Of a stretch of 64,000 bases of DNA, positions 23,401-34,317 are shown piece by piece. Each line of letters starts with the position of its first letter. Positions within the stretch are counted from its first letter, which is position 1. The notes under the pieces are model-generated. The model was not told the DNA's origin. It was given only the letters and a program-made list of their open reading frames with translations, and ran no database searches. The stretch is taken from contig CM076191.1 in NCBI GenBank assembly GCA_038277395.1, forward strand, positions 92,810,822-92,874,821, in the 5' to 3' direction. A program made the translations under genes and the position numbers. The stretch comes from Dryocosmus kuriphilus. Taxonomy: Eukaryota; Arthropoda; Insecta; Hymenoptera; Cynipidae.

Positions 23401-24287
23401 AAAAAAAATGTATTAAAAAATAAATTATGAAATTATAAGAAAAATAAACACTAGACTATTCCTAACTTCAAAAAAGGATCACTCATTCGCTAAAGACAGT
23501 ATACTGTCGCTACAAAAAGTCCTGACCGCCGAGGTTTGAAGGGCTGTAGCTCAGCAGAAAAAAAGTTAGTGATTTTTGGAAAACACGACCCGAATCTATG
23601 AGGTCTGTTACATCAGTCGATATTTCACTACTTGTTGACAAAAATGTTGGTTTCTTGTTTCTGAATGAAATACGACGAAAAACGATGTCGTGGAGTCCAT
23701 TTTTGGGAAAGGTATACTTTCACCTTTTCCCTCGGCTGTAATTTTAGTGGGAAGATCTTAGGAAAATTCACGCTTGTTGTGCAACATCTTCTGAATCCAG
23801 TAAAAGTTTCAAAGTTTTAAAATGTCAAAAGAGTTCTTTTAATTGGCATTTTCGTGGAAGACTTTTATTTCGTAACTGAAGCAGCTGTCGCGCCGTTTAA
23901 AGTCTCAAAATGCGGAGCCAGGTACGCTGTTTGTAATGCTGTATTTAAAAATTGATTAAAATTAATATTTTTTGCGAAAAAACCTTTTGAAACTTTCATA
24001 GTTTAATGAGTTTAGGCGTGTTCCGGATGAAATGAAAAAGCGTTTTAAAAAAGGCCTACCCTGCGGGGGAGCGATGGGATGTGTTTTCCCCTGGTGTATT
24101 TGTCGACCGACAGAGCTATCGCAAAGAACTCTGACGAAGCGGAGATACTTGGGCTCTACATTTCGATATAGGTAATATGAAATAAGCCATTTCCAACAAC
24201 TGAAAATCAGTTATTTAAATTTTAATTTAGACAAAAAACTTGATTAGTCTTCTTCTCTCCTTACTATAATATCATTAACATAATATA
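23401..24287. other. Unclassified non-coding block
   Basis: Moderately GC-containing sequence between the LINE and the CACTA-like transposon. No ORF or repeat boundary could be supported. Confidence 0.4.
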
Positions 24288-24456
24288 CTGAGAAAAATGG
24301 ATTGTAAACGGTAATGAAAAATATGTCACCGGGTGTAATCTTGGACTATTAGCTATGGGAGAGCGATCTCGATAATAAAAAACATAATCTCTAGATGTTA
24401 AAAAAAAAAAGATAGTATCGGATAATGTTTAGGATTATGAATTGAAACGGACAGAT

Positions 24457-24655
24457 TTTAACATTTAGAATCTACAGATATTATAGTTTACAATCCAGAA
24501 TGTTAAAATTTATAATCCACAATATTAGAATTTATAATCTTAGGTATTAAAATCTGTCATTCATGATCATAAAATCTGGTATCCAAGGTATTAAAATCTG
24601 TGATCCAAGCTATTAAATTCCGTATTCCCAAAATGTTAAAATCCTATATAAAAAG
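24457..24655. repeat. 22-bp subterminal repeats of transposon
   Basis: About nine tandem units of TTAAAATCTGTGATCCAAGGTA type, each 22-23 bases, sit 170 bases inside the left end. Comparable, more degenerate units lie at 30885-31010 in inverse orientation. Such arrays are transposase-binding regions in CACTA elements. Confidence 0.75.
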
Positions 24656-25439
24656 AGACTCACATGATACTGATAATTATATTTGCAAAATTCTAAAAGA
24701 ATGTTACGTCATGCGACTAGTCTGCCTGTATTTCTTCTTTTATTTCTAAAAAAAAGAACAATTCAGTTTTATTAAGATATAATTTATTTAGGAAATCATA
24801 TGAACACACTGTCATGACGAAATGTTTCACACAGATTTAGTAATTCTCAAAACATAAGTATAAGATAAAATCAGTATCCATCACTACGTGTTATCGCTTA
24901 CACCTTTCCATTGCAATGGTTGTGCATCAGAACTGGATTATATCTACAAATATAGTTCTTGTGGTTTGAATCACTTCATAGGCGAAGAAATTCTTGCAAA
25001 AAGAAATAGCTTTATACGTGTCGCAAAAAAACAAGATATCGTTTGTTACTCACGAAATAAAAATTTGTTTAACCTTAGTATGTAAATACTAGGAACTCAT
25101 CGTCAGTATTAATGACAATCGTGAAGTCGATTTTGTATTCCGTATTCTAAACTCTGACTTTATCTGCCTCAAAATAATCATCTGGATCACTATCAGATGG
25201 CATGTTATTGGAAGTTTCAAAACTTAAAACAATAAAAAATAAAAAACAATAAAATTGATAGAAGATGCCTCAACTTAATGAATAATTGCCAACAAATACT
25301 ATTTCCAGGTACAAAACGTCCGTACATGATCGGAGCATACGTACAAAAAGTAAACATCTCAGCTGCTCACATTTTCATAAACTTAATTTTTAATTGGTCC
25401 AAGATGACTCCTGTTGGTCTAGAAGATTCAAATTTGAAA

Positions 25440-26460
25440 TCAAAGTTTTGCTAGTGGTAAAATCCCTTCTGCAAAATCGTGCATTATGTCAGCAATGAGA
25501 TTTTAAGTGCAGGATAGAAATGTAGATTAATGAAGATACACTTTTCTGGTGTACCATTTGATGCGAAATCATTTTCAACTACATCAATTTCATAATTAGT
25601 TTCGGTTCTCAGAGTGGACTTTTTCGCAATCGGAGCATATTAATATTCACCTTTAGACATTTTGCAAATTCTGCAATAATTATTAGTCGAAAAACTGTAG
25701 CTATAGCCTAGAATTAAATTGAGACCAACGTTGTCACCTTCAAGCGCGGCTAGAATAATGAATATTCTAAGTTTTTTGTTTTCGTTTCGATCAAAATCCC
25801 TTCTGAAGATAAGTGATTAAATTCAGCAATTAATTTGAAAAATATTACTCCGTTACCAAATTTTTTATGATCAGCATCGTCAACAAGCATCGCTAGAAAC
25901 ATATTTGCTGACTGAATTCGATATTGGCGAGGAATACATTTCAAAGACACATAACATATCTGCCCCCAAGCGAGTGAACACCACTGTGAGAACCTAAAAC
26001 ATTTCTCGTCTCGTAAGCGTAAAAAAACATGAACGCAGGCAAATATATTTTTCCTTCCTGCTTTGAAGTATTTCTATCCCATACTTCTCCTTTCATAATA
26101 TTAGAAATAACTGTCCAATTACTTGTTTGCAAAGAAGCATGTTCCAAAATATCTCCAGATTCTAAAAAAGCTTTCAGAACTATTCGTAGCGGGTCCATTT
26201 GTACTAGTCGATATTTAGGCATTTACCCTTCATTTATAATCTCAAAATCTTCGCGAATCTTTGTAGAAAAAGGGTCAATCAACAATCCACCCTCTCTCAA
26301 GTTCTTGAATCTTAAATATTCGGTTTTATTATTTTCATGAAATAAACCAAACACTTCAAACATTGAGTTGACTTCAATTTGTTTTTCTAATGGAACTGAA
26401 TGTGCTACGAACATTTCTTTAACTTTATCCTGTAATACACAGTACTACATATGTAGAATT
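25440..26460 (-). pseudogene. Transposon protein b (tnp2-like), broken
   Basis: Read right to left the frame gives FVAHSVPLEKQIEVNSMFEVFGL..., then ...MDPLRIVLKAFLESGDILEHA, then LPAFMFFYAYETRNVLGSHSG, then a Cys-containing YCRICKMSKGEY near 25670. I recognise the block order (KVLKxFLE, LxLFFxxxExxNxLGSHxG, YCRxCKxxK) from an arthropod transposon-encoded family and regard it as the transposase, but no search was run. Damage seen: an in-frame TAA at 26221-26223, a one-base frameshift near 25945, and a stop within the Cys region. The segment FFYAYE has neither of the two acidic residues I would expect before the Glu, so catalysis is doubtful. Confidence 0.5.
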
Positions 26461-27612
26461 TACAACTCTAATATAGTATAATAATTTCTTAATTAATCGA
26501 AACATTCGAAATTTAAAGAACGCGAGCTTCTTCCATCCATCGCAATTTAAGAATTCTTATTGCGGCGACTCTTACCGTCCCACAAAGCTTCTCTGCACTT
26601 GTTGGCAGGGAGACCGGATAATTTGCTTTGAGAGTATGGAAAAATTTAAAGTATGCATCCAATGCCTTCAAAGGACTTTTCATTAAGTCCCTCATATCAT
26701 CTACATAGACATAGATCTCCATAAAATTGTGGATATCCCCTATAACTACAATGAAATGCTGCAGAGTATCGCCTCGTTTTCGCAATATTTCTTTTCGAAG
26801 CTTCAATTGATATTCCAAGTCTGCCAACTCCTGAAAATGAGATTATGTAGTTAATAGATTTAAAGTGAAAGATTTTGAAATATTTCTAGAAATATTAACT
26901 TGTATGTTAAATTGTTTAGGATAAATAGAAGTCAAAAAGGAAAAAGGTACGTAGGAATATAGGAAACTAAAGGTTAGAGATAACTGTTTACATAAACTGT
27001 AAGAAAAAATCTATCAGCAACTTCAGTTTTCGATGGTCTGAAAGCTTTCTCTAATTCCTTGTTGCAGGCGCCGACAGTGGAAACATTTGTGCAAAATAAG
27101 AAATAAGGATTAAATCTGAAAAATAAAGTTGTTTGTGTATGCACTAAAGTTTTGCACTAATGTGCAAAATAATTTGTTGCAGTAGCAAATAGGTAATTAT
27201 AATAACAGGAAGGAAATTATGAGAAAAGAAAAATTGATAAATAAAGCAGAAAAATTCGAATCTTGGTTAACTTTGCATACCAATCGGATTTTCTACTGGA
27301 TCTTCAGAAAATTCATGATTCTTGATGCCAAACAAGGCAATAACTCTTGCTATTTTTCCCCATTTAGAGTATAACGCATTTTCCTCATTCGTAAATTTGC
27401 GGTTGAAATCATCTAGCAATAGCTGAGAACCAAGCTGAGATTTGCTCGGTAAAGCACAGATTCCAAGTATCCTGAACTTCATTCTGTGGATCGACGTTGT
27501 TCTTCAAAAATTGCAAAGCTGCACGAATTGTAGGTACATTTAGCTGCGCTTATGAATTTTCAAAGGAGCTGCAATATTTAGTTTCTTGTCAGTATTTACT
27601 CCTTCAACTGAT

Positions 27613-28170
27613 TGATTATTTTTAAATTCTCATCAGAGAAGGTATTAGATTTGTGTAAACTTTGACCCCCCCCCCCCCCCCCCCCCCTCCGTTTTTTAGC
27701 ACATCTTCACGCTTTGAGACCCTCTCAACTCGAAAAATAGGTTTTCGCAAATGTGTCTGTCTGTATACACAATAACGTTTAAAGGTCAAAAATGAAGGTC
27801 AAGTTAGTTAGCCAGCCATATTGGACAAAAATGCAGAGTTAGAGCATTCTCTATATTTCAAAGACCAATTTTTTATACATTTAAAAATTTTATAAATGGC
27901 TTTAGAAATTACTCAATAAGTAGAAGAATTTACTTTTATGCCATTTTTTCATTAGAAGAAAATTAACAAAGATATAACATTTATAAAATTTCCTGCAGAA
28001 AATAAAAAAAGAAAATTTCGAGCCAAATAACGCAAGATATAAAAAACATCAAAAGAATAAAATTGTTTCTTTCAAAAAGGTCTACAAGATTGCCTGTAAC
28101 AATTTTTTTATAGGATATGCAAAAATGGAAAATTCAAGTTTTCAGCCAAATAACGCGATACAAGAACATG
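27613..28170 (+). mobile_element. Element A copy, 3'-truncated, with C24 run
   Basis: It opens ATTCTCATCAGAGAAGGTATTAG like the other copies, followed by a run of 24 C (27666-27689) exactly where other copies have the TTTCGCGGATTTC block. It ends within the internal repeat near 28170, without the GC-palindrome end. It interrupts transposon gene a. Confidence 0.7.
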
Positions 28171-29019
28171 CAACTACTAAACATCCTCTGTTCTCTCCAC
28201 CATTATCTGTAACATCATGCCGTTCTTCACAACCACTCAATTTACAATTTTGATTCACATACCGGTTCCCAAGTTTGCCTTTGTTTAAAGTTTTTGGAGT
28301 ATTCCTCGTTTTCGCGTTCCCGGATATAAAATAAACTCCAACTCGTTCTGAAGGAAAGGCGAGCACAATTTCTGTTGCCGCTTTCATAAAAATATGACCT
28401 TTTATACTAAAAGAATATGTATATAGGATAGAATATATGACTTCGGTGTCATAATTCTGATTTAACTATTTGTTGCAGGAATACCTATTTTTCTTGTCTG
28501 CAAAATTCATGAAGAGGAAATCTACTATAATTTCCGTCAATTCTTTTCGAATTGGTCCATTCAATTAGTTTCCAGCATTTCTTATTTTGAGCAATGACGA
28601 CCTCCCTCGCAGAATGCTTCCAAGCTAAGCTTGCAGTTCCTATATTAACGTACAACGCACAACGAACAAACAAACTGAACAAGAGAAGGGAATAAAAATT
28701 AATTGAACTTATAGTGTTATAAATATATTCATAATTTATCCTTTTCAATTCATTTTAAAAATGGCTTTTAGTATATGTTACAAAATTAATTAAAGAAAGC
28801 CATAAGATGAGCTTAGTTTCGCACGGTTTTTTCCACAATATTTAATTTTTCAAAACAAAAAAAAAATTAGTATCCAGACACAAAAAACATGGACACGGAC
28901 GTCTAGGCAATATTATATTTTGAAAAAGTAAAAATTGGTGAAAAAACCGTGGGAAACTTTTCTCTTATGATAAAGTACCATATGCCCTTAATATACTACG
29001 AGAGTAATACGTCCTTTGG

Positions 29020-29050
29020 GTTATTCATAAACCTCGTGGCCTCTTTCTTT

Positions 29051-29107
<57 letters not shown>

Positions 29108-29711
29108 AGCGAAAGGCCTTGATAGGCCTCATGGGGGAGAGGGAGTGTCCAAGTCCGAACCCCGAAGTTTTCCATTAAAGTGTTTAAAAAAGAAAAATGT
29201 ATAGCTTTTTCTTTATTTTCGAAATAGCGTGGGTAATCTCAAATTCGAGCTGAATTAGCCCAACCGAACCGAGCCGAGACCCATTCATCAATAATACTGA
29301 TAATGTACCTTTTGTAAACGAGACTGCTGGGGATGATGTATTCCAGGCTATAAACAATTTACATGACTGGTTAACCTCATCATTTGTGAACTTCAATTCT
29401 TTATGAAATAAAAAAATTAAAAAATAAAAATAATTTCTTGTTTTATTTTGATTTTTTAAAATAGAAAAAAAATCTCGGGGAACCCTAGGGGGGGGGGGGG
29501 GGGGCCGAAGGAAAAGCCTCGTTGTGCCTCGTGGGAAGGAATGGGAGGGTCTATGAAAGTGGTAAAAATTGAGGGCGGCTATTGTTTCCGTCACTTTTCG
29601 CAGAACTGCCTTCCTTTGCCTATTCCTTTTCCAGCTGGAAAAAATATTGACCCTCATTAAAGTGACGCAAACGATATACGCCAAAATTGGGTCTCGAGGT
29701 TTATGAACAGC
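29020..29711. mobile_element. Short TIR element with two poly-G runs
   Basis: Ends are inverted: GTTATTCATAAACCTCG (29020-29036) and CGAGGTTTATGAACAGC (29695-29711). It contains G runs of 55 (29052-29106) and 17 (29488-29504), each followed by a related AGGCCTCATGGG / GTGCCTCGTGGG block. It sits in an exon of transposon gene a. No transposase; a MITE is the simplest reading. Confidence 0.55.
29052..29106. repeat. Poly-G homopolymer, 55 bases
   Basis: An uninterrupted run of 55 G. On this strand it could form a G-quadruplex, and its length should be treated as approximate because homopolymers are error-prone in assembly. Confidence 0.9.
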
Positions 29712-31185
29712 CTCTTTCGGAAAGATAAAGATTTCCGATTTGTCAATTTTGATGAAATTTTTGCGACCCGGATGTTTTGGAATAGCTTCAGATGTTAAAT
29801 TCTCTTCACGTACATCTTTGTTATTCAGGTTTGCGCCAGAAGCGTCATTCGACAGCGAAATTTTCTGCCTTTTAGGACCAAGTTTTACGAGGACCGGGCT
29901 AGGTCGTCGAACACGTATTTGTTCTACGAATAATGGAGCTCCATTTTCGTCCTAAATTTCTTCAAAATTTATGGATTCAAGTGCTATATTTTAAAACAAA
30001 ATCCTTATTAATTATTCGAGTTCACAAGAATTTATTTTATTAATTCAAATTAAAAATTAAAATAAGCTTTGTATCCAATTAAATATATACATAAAGTAAA
30101 AAGTAAGTAAGTGAAATGATAAGTTAAGAATATATAATATAATGAAAATTCGTATACATTTTTTAGGAAGATCAGAATTTGAAAAATGATATATTTAAGG
30201 GAATTAACAAAATCTTACATTTTTGTTCTGCAGATAATTCTTTAGACCCTGATTCAGAAGCACGATCCTCTAAACAAAATTCATCACGCTTGATCTCCTA
30301 CAACAAAAATAAGACTTCGATAATTTTACATCAAGAATTTTTATATTCTATTACTGCGCAACGTTATATTGTTCCTTTACTTTAGAATTTTAAGTTATTT
30401 TGGTTTGGTTTTTTAAAATAGATTGAGTATCTTTTTTTGAATCTCAAATTTAATTATAAAAAGTTTATTAATTTGAAATTTGACATTTAAGTTTTAATAA
30501 TTCTTTTAGAGGTTAAATTATTTTTTCTGCATAAATACCTGAGCTAATTGTGCGAGAAAATTTTCCAAAAACTTCATCCGCGGTCCGATTTCAGCCTGCA
30601 AAGAGTCGTCTCAGAAACTTCTCTGAGCCTGAGAATCTTTAGGCATTTTCCAGTGATTACTATCGGTAGGGTACTTACTGCTCCTACAAGTGGGTTCCAA
30701 CCTCCGAACTTGTTGATAACACGGAACTCGCTCAGCCGAGAAGTCAGAGATACATAAAGCACACAGCACACAAGTTTGAGAGAACAGCGGAACATCCATG
30801 CTCGACGTGATACGTAACGGGCGCCCGGAATATTTCAAAAAATGACTCTATGGTCACGTGACCTTAAAATTTTGTGCACGAATTTAGGTTTATTATCTTC
30901 AGATGTTAAGAATTATTGACCGGAGATTAAGAATGTAACATCTAGAGATTATGATTAGTAATATCTTTACATATTAGATAAAGATTATAGATCATACGCT
31001 TTAGCATATTTTATGTTACCGGCTAACTATCTTTTAGTTTTAATATCCAGGTTCTATGAGCCATTTTTGTCAGAGTAGAACATAAAGAGAAAATTATAGG
31101 ATTACGATATATATATAAACCCTACATACATACATATATATATAACCCTACAGTTAAAAAATGCCGTTTTTCATTGGTTGGATCT

Positions 31186-31603
31186 GGCTGATGTGTGTAT
31201 AAAAAATTGCGTCAAATGCAACCAATGATGAAAGTCATTTTTGAACTGTTGGGTTTTCATTGGTCGCCGCCATCACGGTGTGACATAGGTGCAATTGCTG
31301 ATAGTGATACCGTGAGTCAAGTTCCTCATCGAAAATGTACAAATCCGTATTTGAAGTTGTTTATTGTTAAAAAAATAAAATAAAATAAATAAAGTATAAC
31401 TAAACTTGTATTACAATGCACAATAAACAACTTCGAATACGGAATTGTACATTTTCGATGAGCGCAGCTTGAATCACTGTGTCACTATCAGCTGTTGCAC
31501 CTATGTCAATCCATTATGGCGGTGATCAGTGAAAAGCCTACAGTTCAAAAATGACTTTTTTCATTGGTTGCATTTGACGCCATTTTTTATACACACATCA
31601 GCC
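31186..31603. mobile_element. Fold-back (long inverted repeat) element
   Basis: The left arm (GGCTGATGTGTGTATAAAAAA...) and the right arm (...ACACACATCAGCC) are imperfect inverse copies over nearly 190 bases each, around an A/T-rich centre at 31370-31400. The arms share CATCGAAAATGTACAA and the GACATAGGTGCAA region. No ORF. A MITE or fold-back element; target duplication not identified. Confidence 0.75.
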
Positions 31604-32300
31604 CTGTGTGACCTGCATGAGCTTAATCTTACCGTTTATATACACGTAGTGGGCCCTCAGGTTGCGCATAGAGGAACGGCCCCTGAGGTTAACTGCGAAT
31701 ACAAGAACAAGCAGTCTCGGACAGCCGACAGGAACCATTCGTGGGTGTGGTGAGCCCACACTGGTAGAAAATAGGTTCAAAGCAACCATGGTTTGGGAGG
31801 ACTCACCCTTTCGCGTCCATATGCAATAGGTGGGTTCCATGAAGCGAGGGCGCAGCGTGTATCCAGCTAGAAACACTACCCAAACCAAAACCAAAAATCT
31901 TGTATGGAAAAAATCCTGCTGCCGCATTGGACACCGCAGCGATGACACTGTCCGCAAGGGATGTGTGAAATGATTCGCCTGTAGGATCAAAGTGGTATTG
32001 ATGCCACTGTGGTGCACTGCCTTGCAGGGGGGCGTTGGGATACGGGTCAGAAACCGTAATGTGTCAGACGGCAAGTTAACACGGTCCTTGTGAAAGTCGA
32101 AATACTCTCATACTTAAAACTAAGGGGCTATGGGGGTTATCACACCTGGGATGGTGGCCTCACCTGCGATCGGATCAGAATCTCTAACGTGCAGATTTTC
32201 CTAACACTATCACGGCTAACTTCAAGAAACCTGCTGGCCGGGCGAGTACGCATCAATTTCTAAGGATAACTACACTTTTCACTGTGAGGGAGCTAAAGGG
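31604..32300 (+). mobile_element. RTE-like LINE, 5' region
   Basis: GC-balanced sequence leading directly into the endonuclease segment at 32310, and different from the surrounding AT-rich DNA. It is probably the LINE 5' UTR and the start of ORF; the 5' boundary next to the fold-back element is not defined. Confidence 0.45.
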
Positions 32301-32309
32301 CGCACACTG

Positions 32310-32603
32310 GGGACCGGTTTTATTATTAATAAATGAATTTCGCAAGCGGTTATCGATATTCAATTCATAAACGACCGGTTATCAAATATTGTACTAAAGG
32401 GTAATTTCGGCAAACAGGTGCTAAACAACGTGCACTGTCCTACCGAGGACAGAGACGAAGATACTAAAGATTCTTTTACGAAACAATCGAACAAGCTTTT
32501 GATCACTTCTCGACGTTTGACGCGAAAATAGTATTGGGAGATTTCAACGTGAAAATTGGAAAAGAACCGATGTATAGGCCTACAGTAGGGTCAGGGAGTT
32601 TGC
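32310..32603 (+). pseudogene. RTE-like LINE AP endonuclease, N-terminal part
   Basis: The frame reads TGFIIN..., NDRLSNIVLKGNF, NNVHCPTEDRDEDTKDSFY, FDAKIVLGDFNVKIGKEP, with stop codons nearby. LGDFNxKIG is the AP endonuclease motif of RTE/BovB-type LINEs. The frame breaks off at about 32603 and resumes at 34318 with DNGTRLINFAASKNLVV, which is the next part of the same domain. An insertion of 1.7 kb therefore splits the endonuclease. Confidence 0.75.
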
Positions 32604-34317
32604 GTGGCATTGTAACATTATTCCTTTTTATGTGTTATTTTTAATAATGATGCGTTTCCCCAGCCGTCCCGATCGCAGATCCAGAGAATTCTCAAATGGG
32701 AGTAAGGTGGATGGTTATTTCATGCAATTTTTACTTTTGGTATTGTATTTTGTTTGTTACACCTTCAGCGCTCTCAAGATTGTTGATGAATTTTTAGAAG
32801 TTACTGAATTTGCATTTAATATATTCTGTTCAGCAGACCGAGCCCAATAAGTGAGGGTGGATCAATTGTGCGCAGAACGTTAGTTAGCCCTTACTATTTG
32901 TTCATGGAATTTCACTAGCATGGATACCCTAGGAATGAGGACGGGTTCGGCTCCAGGAATCGTGCATGTAAGGATACTTTTTTTTGCATGTAAATTCTTA
33001 AAGGAAATATAATTCATAATAAGGAAGTCTCTTGATATGAAATTTTTCCTGGACCTGGGGTCAACGAGGGCAGGCGACTCTATAAAATTTAGGCGGGAAA
33101 GACTCATAATTGTTTCTACGACATTAATTTACCGCAGTGCTGACTAGATTGTGGGAATCCAAAAGCGCAAAACGAGTCACGTACGAAATATGTCGGCCAG
33201 TGCTATCGGATTTCAATTAATTCTACGCCTTTGTGTGATTTCATGCGAGATCTGGGACCCTGGTCAAATTGTCTCTTCTTTTAGAGACATCCAGCGTATT
33301 TTTAGTATTTAAGCAAATAAGCAGCCCATCCTATGCTCACTTTAATCCAACTTTCACTTTTCCCACGCTGGGTACAGTGCCTGGCACAAAGTTCCAATTA
33401 GGTTTCCTAACAACAAAATTTTACGACTCAAATAATATAGCCTATCTGACATAACTTTACGGATTTTAGTTCTACCAAGTTTTGATTTGGTGAGACGAAA
33501 GTTCACCTCTGCAAACTCATGCTGGGCTTGGATTTCGCCTTAGGTTTTGCAAAGGTGAGTTCTCGTCACGGAATCAATCTCTATCGATTATTTATCAAAA
33601 TTTAGACATCTTTAAGCCTCAGCTGCGCGATCTCCAGGAAGTGAGCTCGGTTGAAAGCTCAACTGGTTCACGGTGGTCATCATTTTGTATTCGATTGGGA
33701 TTTTTTTTCCTATTCCTCCTCAGAGTTTGCCAATCTCCACTCGCATATTCCTTTGAGGAGAGATACCCTTTCTAGGTCTCCAGGACGGAGCCTGGTTGAA
33801 AGAGAACTTCACTCTCATAGAATTTCGAGTCAAGATCCGCAAGTCTAAGGGGGAATTTACACCAAAACTTTGTTTATTTGAGCTCACCAAAACATGTGGG
33901 GTTGGAATTACTTAATTCTATTACTTTCTTACTTGTCTTCTGGATGCTCTTTTTAACTCATGTGTTCGCTAGCTAGTGTAGTTATTGAGACGCCGAAAGG
34001 AACGCTTTCCCAGTGGTAAAAGCAGAGGTGTCAAACCAACCGGAGTGTTGCCAGGTTCGATGATGAGTGATCTCCTGGTTTCGCGATTCATGGAAGTCGG
34101 CTAGCAGTTTAGCTTGGTCCCACGGTTCTCCCTTCTTTCGGGTCCTTGGTTGCGCGCTGCTATCGATTTTCCTTCTTGGCCTCGTAACCTATATAGATAT
34201 ACTCATCGCGGTAGTGTTTAGTCCAGTGTGTTGTCCTTATTTATCGCCTGTGACTTTAATTTATCGCCTCTCTGTCTTACCTTATTGTTGACCATTATGA
34301 AGGGGACTTTATAACCG
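32604..34317. mobile_element. 1.7-kb insertion within the RTE LINE
   Basis: Removing this block would restore continuity of the endonuclease domain, so it is an insertion. No long ORF. A small imperfect hairpin lies at 33488-33572. Near its end (about 34005-34055) there is a tRNA-like head with CAGTGGTAAAAGCAGAGG and, 40 bases on, GGTTCGATG, so at least the last 300 bases may be a SINE. Ends and target duplication are not resolved. Confidence 0.5.

Larger units (their letters stand above)
26513..30301 (-). pseudogene. Transposon gene a, multi-exon
   Basis: Exons recognised by open frame plus splice signals, in coding order: about 30301-30216 (GAG after an AG acceptor; donor AAAAAT/GTAAGA), about 29953-29712 (acceptor TTTAG/GAC; open for 80 codons), 28387-28172 (ATEIVLAFPSERVGVYF...KGKLGNRYVN), about 27471-27281 (donor ATTG/GTATGC), about 27120-27005, and 26830-26513 (acceptor TTTTCAG/GAG; ...SPLKALDAYFKFFHTLKANYP). 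The last exon ends at a natural stop. Two insertions break the gene: the poly-G element (29020-29711) inside the second exon and element A (27613-28170) just after the third. Function unknown; probably the second protein of the transposon. Confidence 0.5.
24288..31073 (-). mobile_element. CACTA/EnSpm-like DNA transposon, about 6.8 kb
   Basis: The ends are inverted: CTGAGAAAAATGG at 24288-24300 and its counterpart CTGACAAAAATGG (- strand, 31073-31061). Subterminal blocks also match in inverse orientation (CATAATCTCTAGATGTTA at about 24388 and 30933-30950). Between them are two - strand genes and many exons with consensus splice signals. Short inverted ends with subterminal repeats and two genes are the CACTA pattern. 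The family name is inference from that structure and from the protein at 25440-26460. Confidence 0.55.

Noticed and set aside
18917..23423. Many + strand ORFs rich in Ser, Leu, Phe and Pro
   Set aside because: They are the reverse of the purine-rich LINE coding strand.
31095..31145. Telomere-like CCCTA motifs
   Set aside because: Only two copies within a TATA-rich stretch; not a telomeric array.
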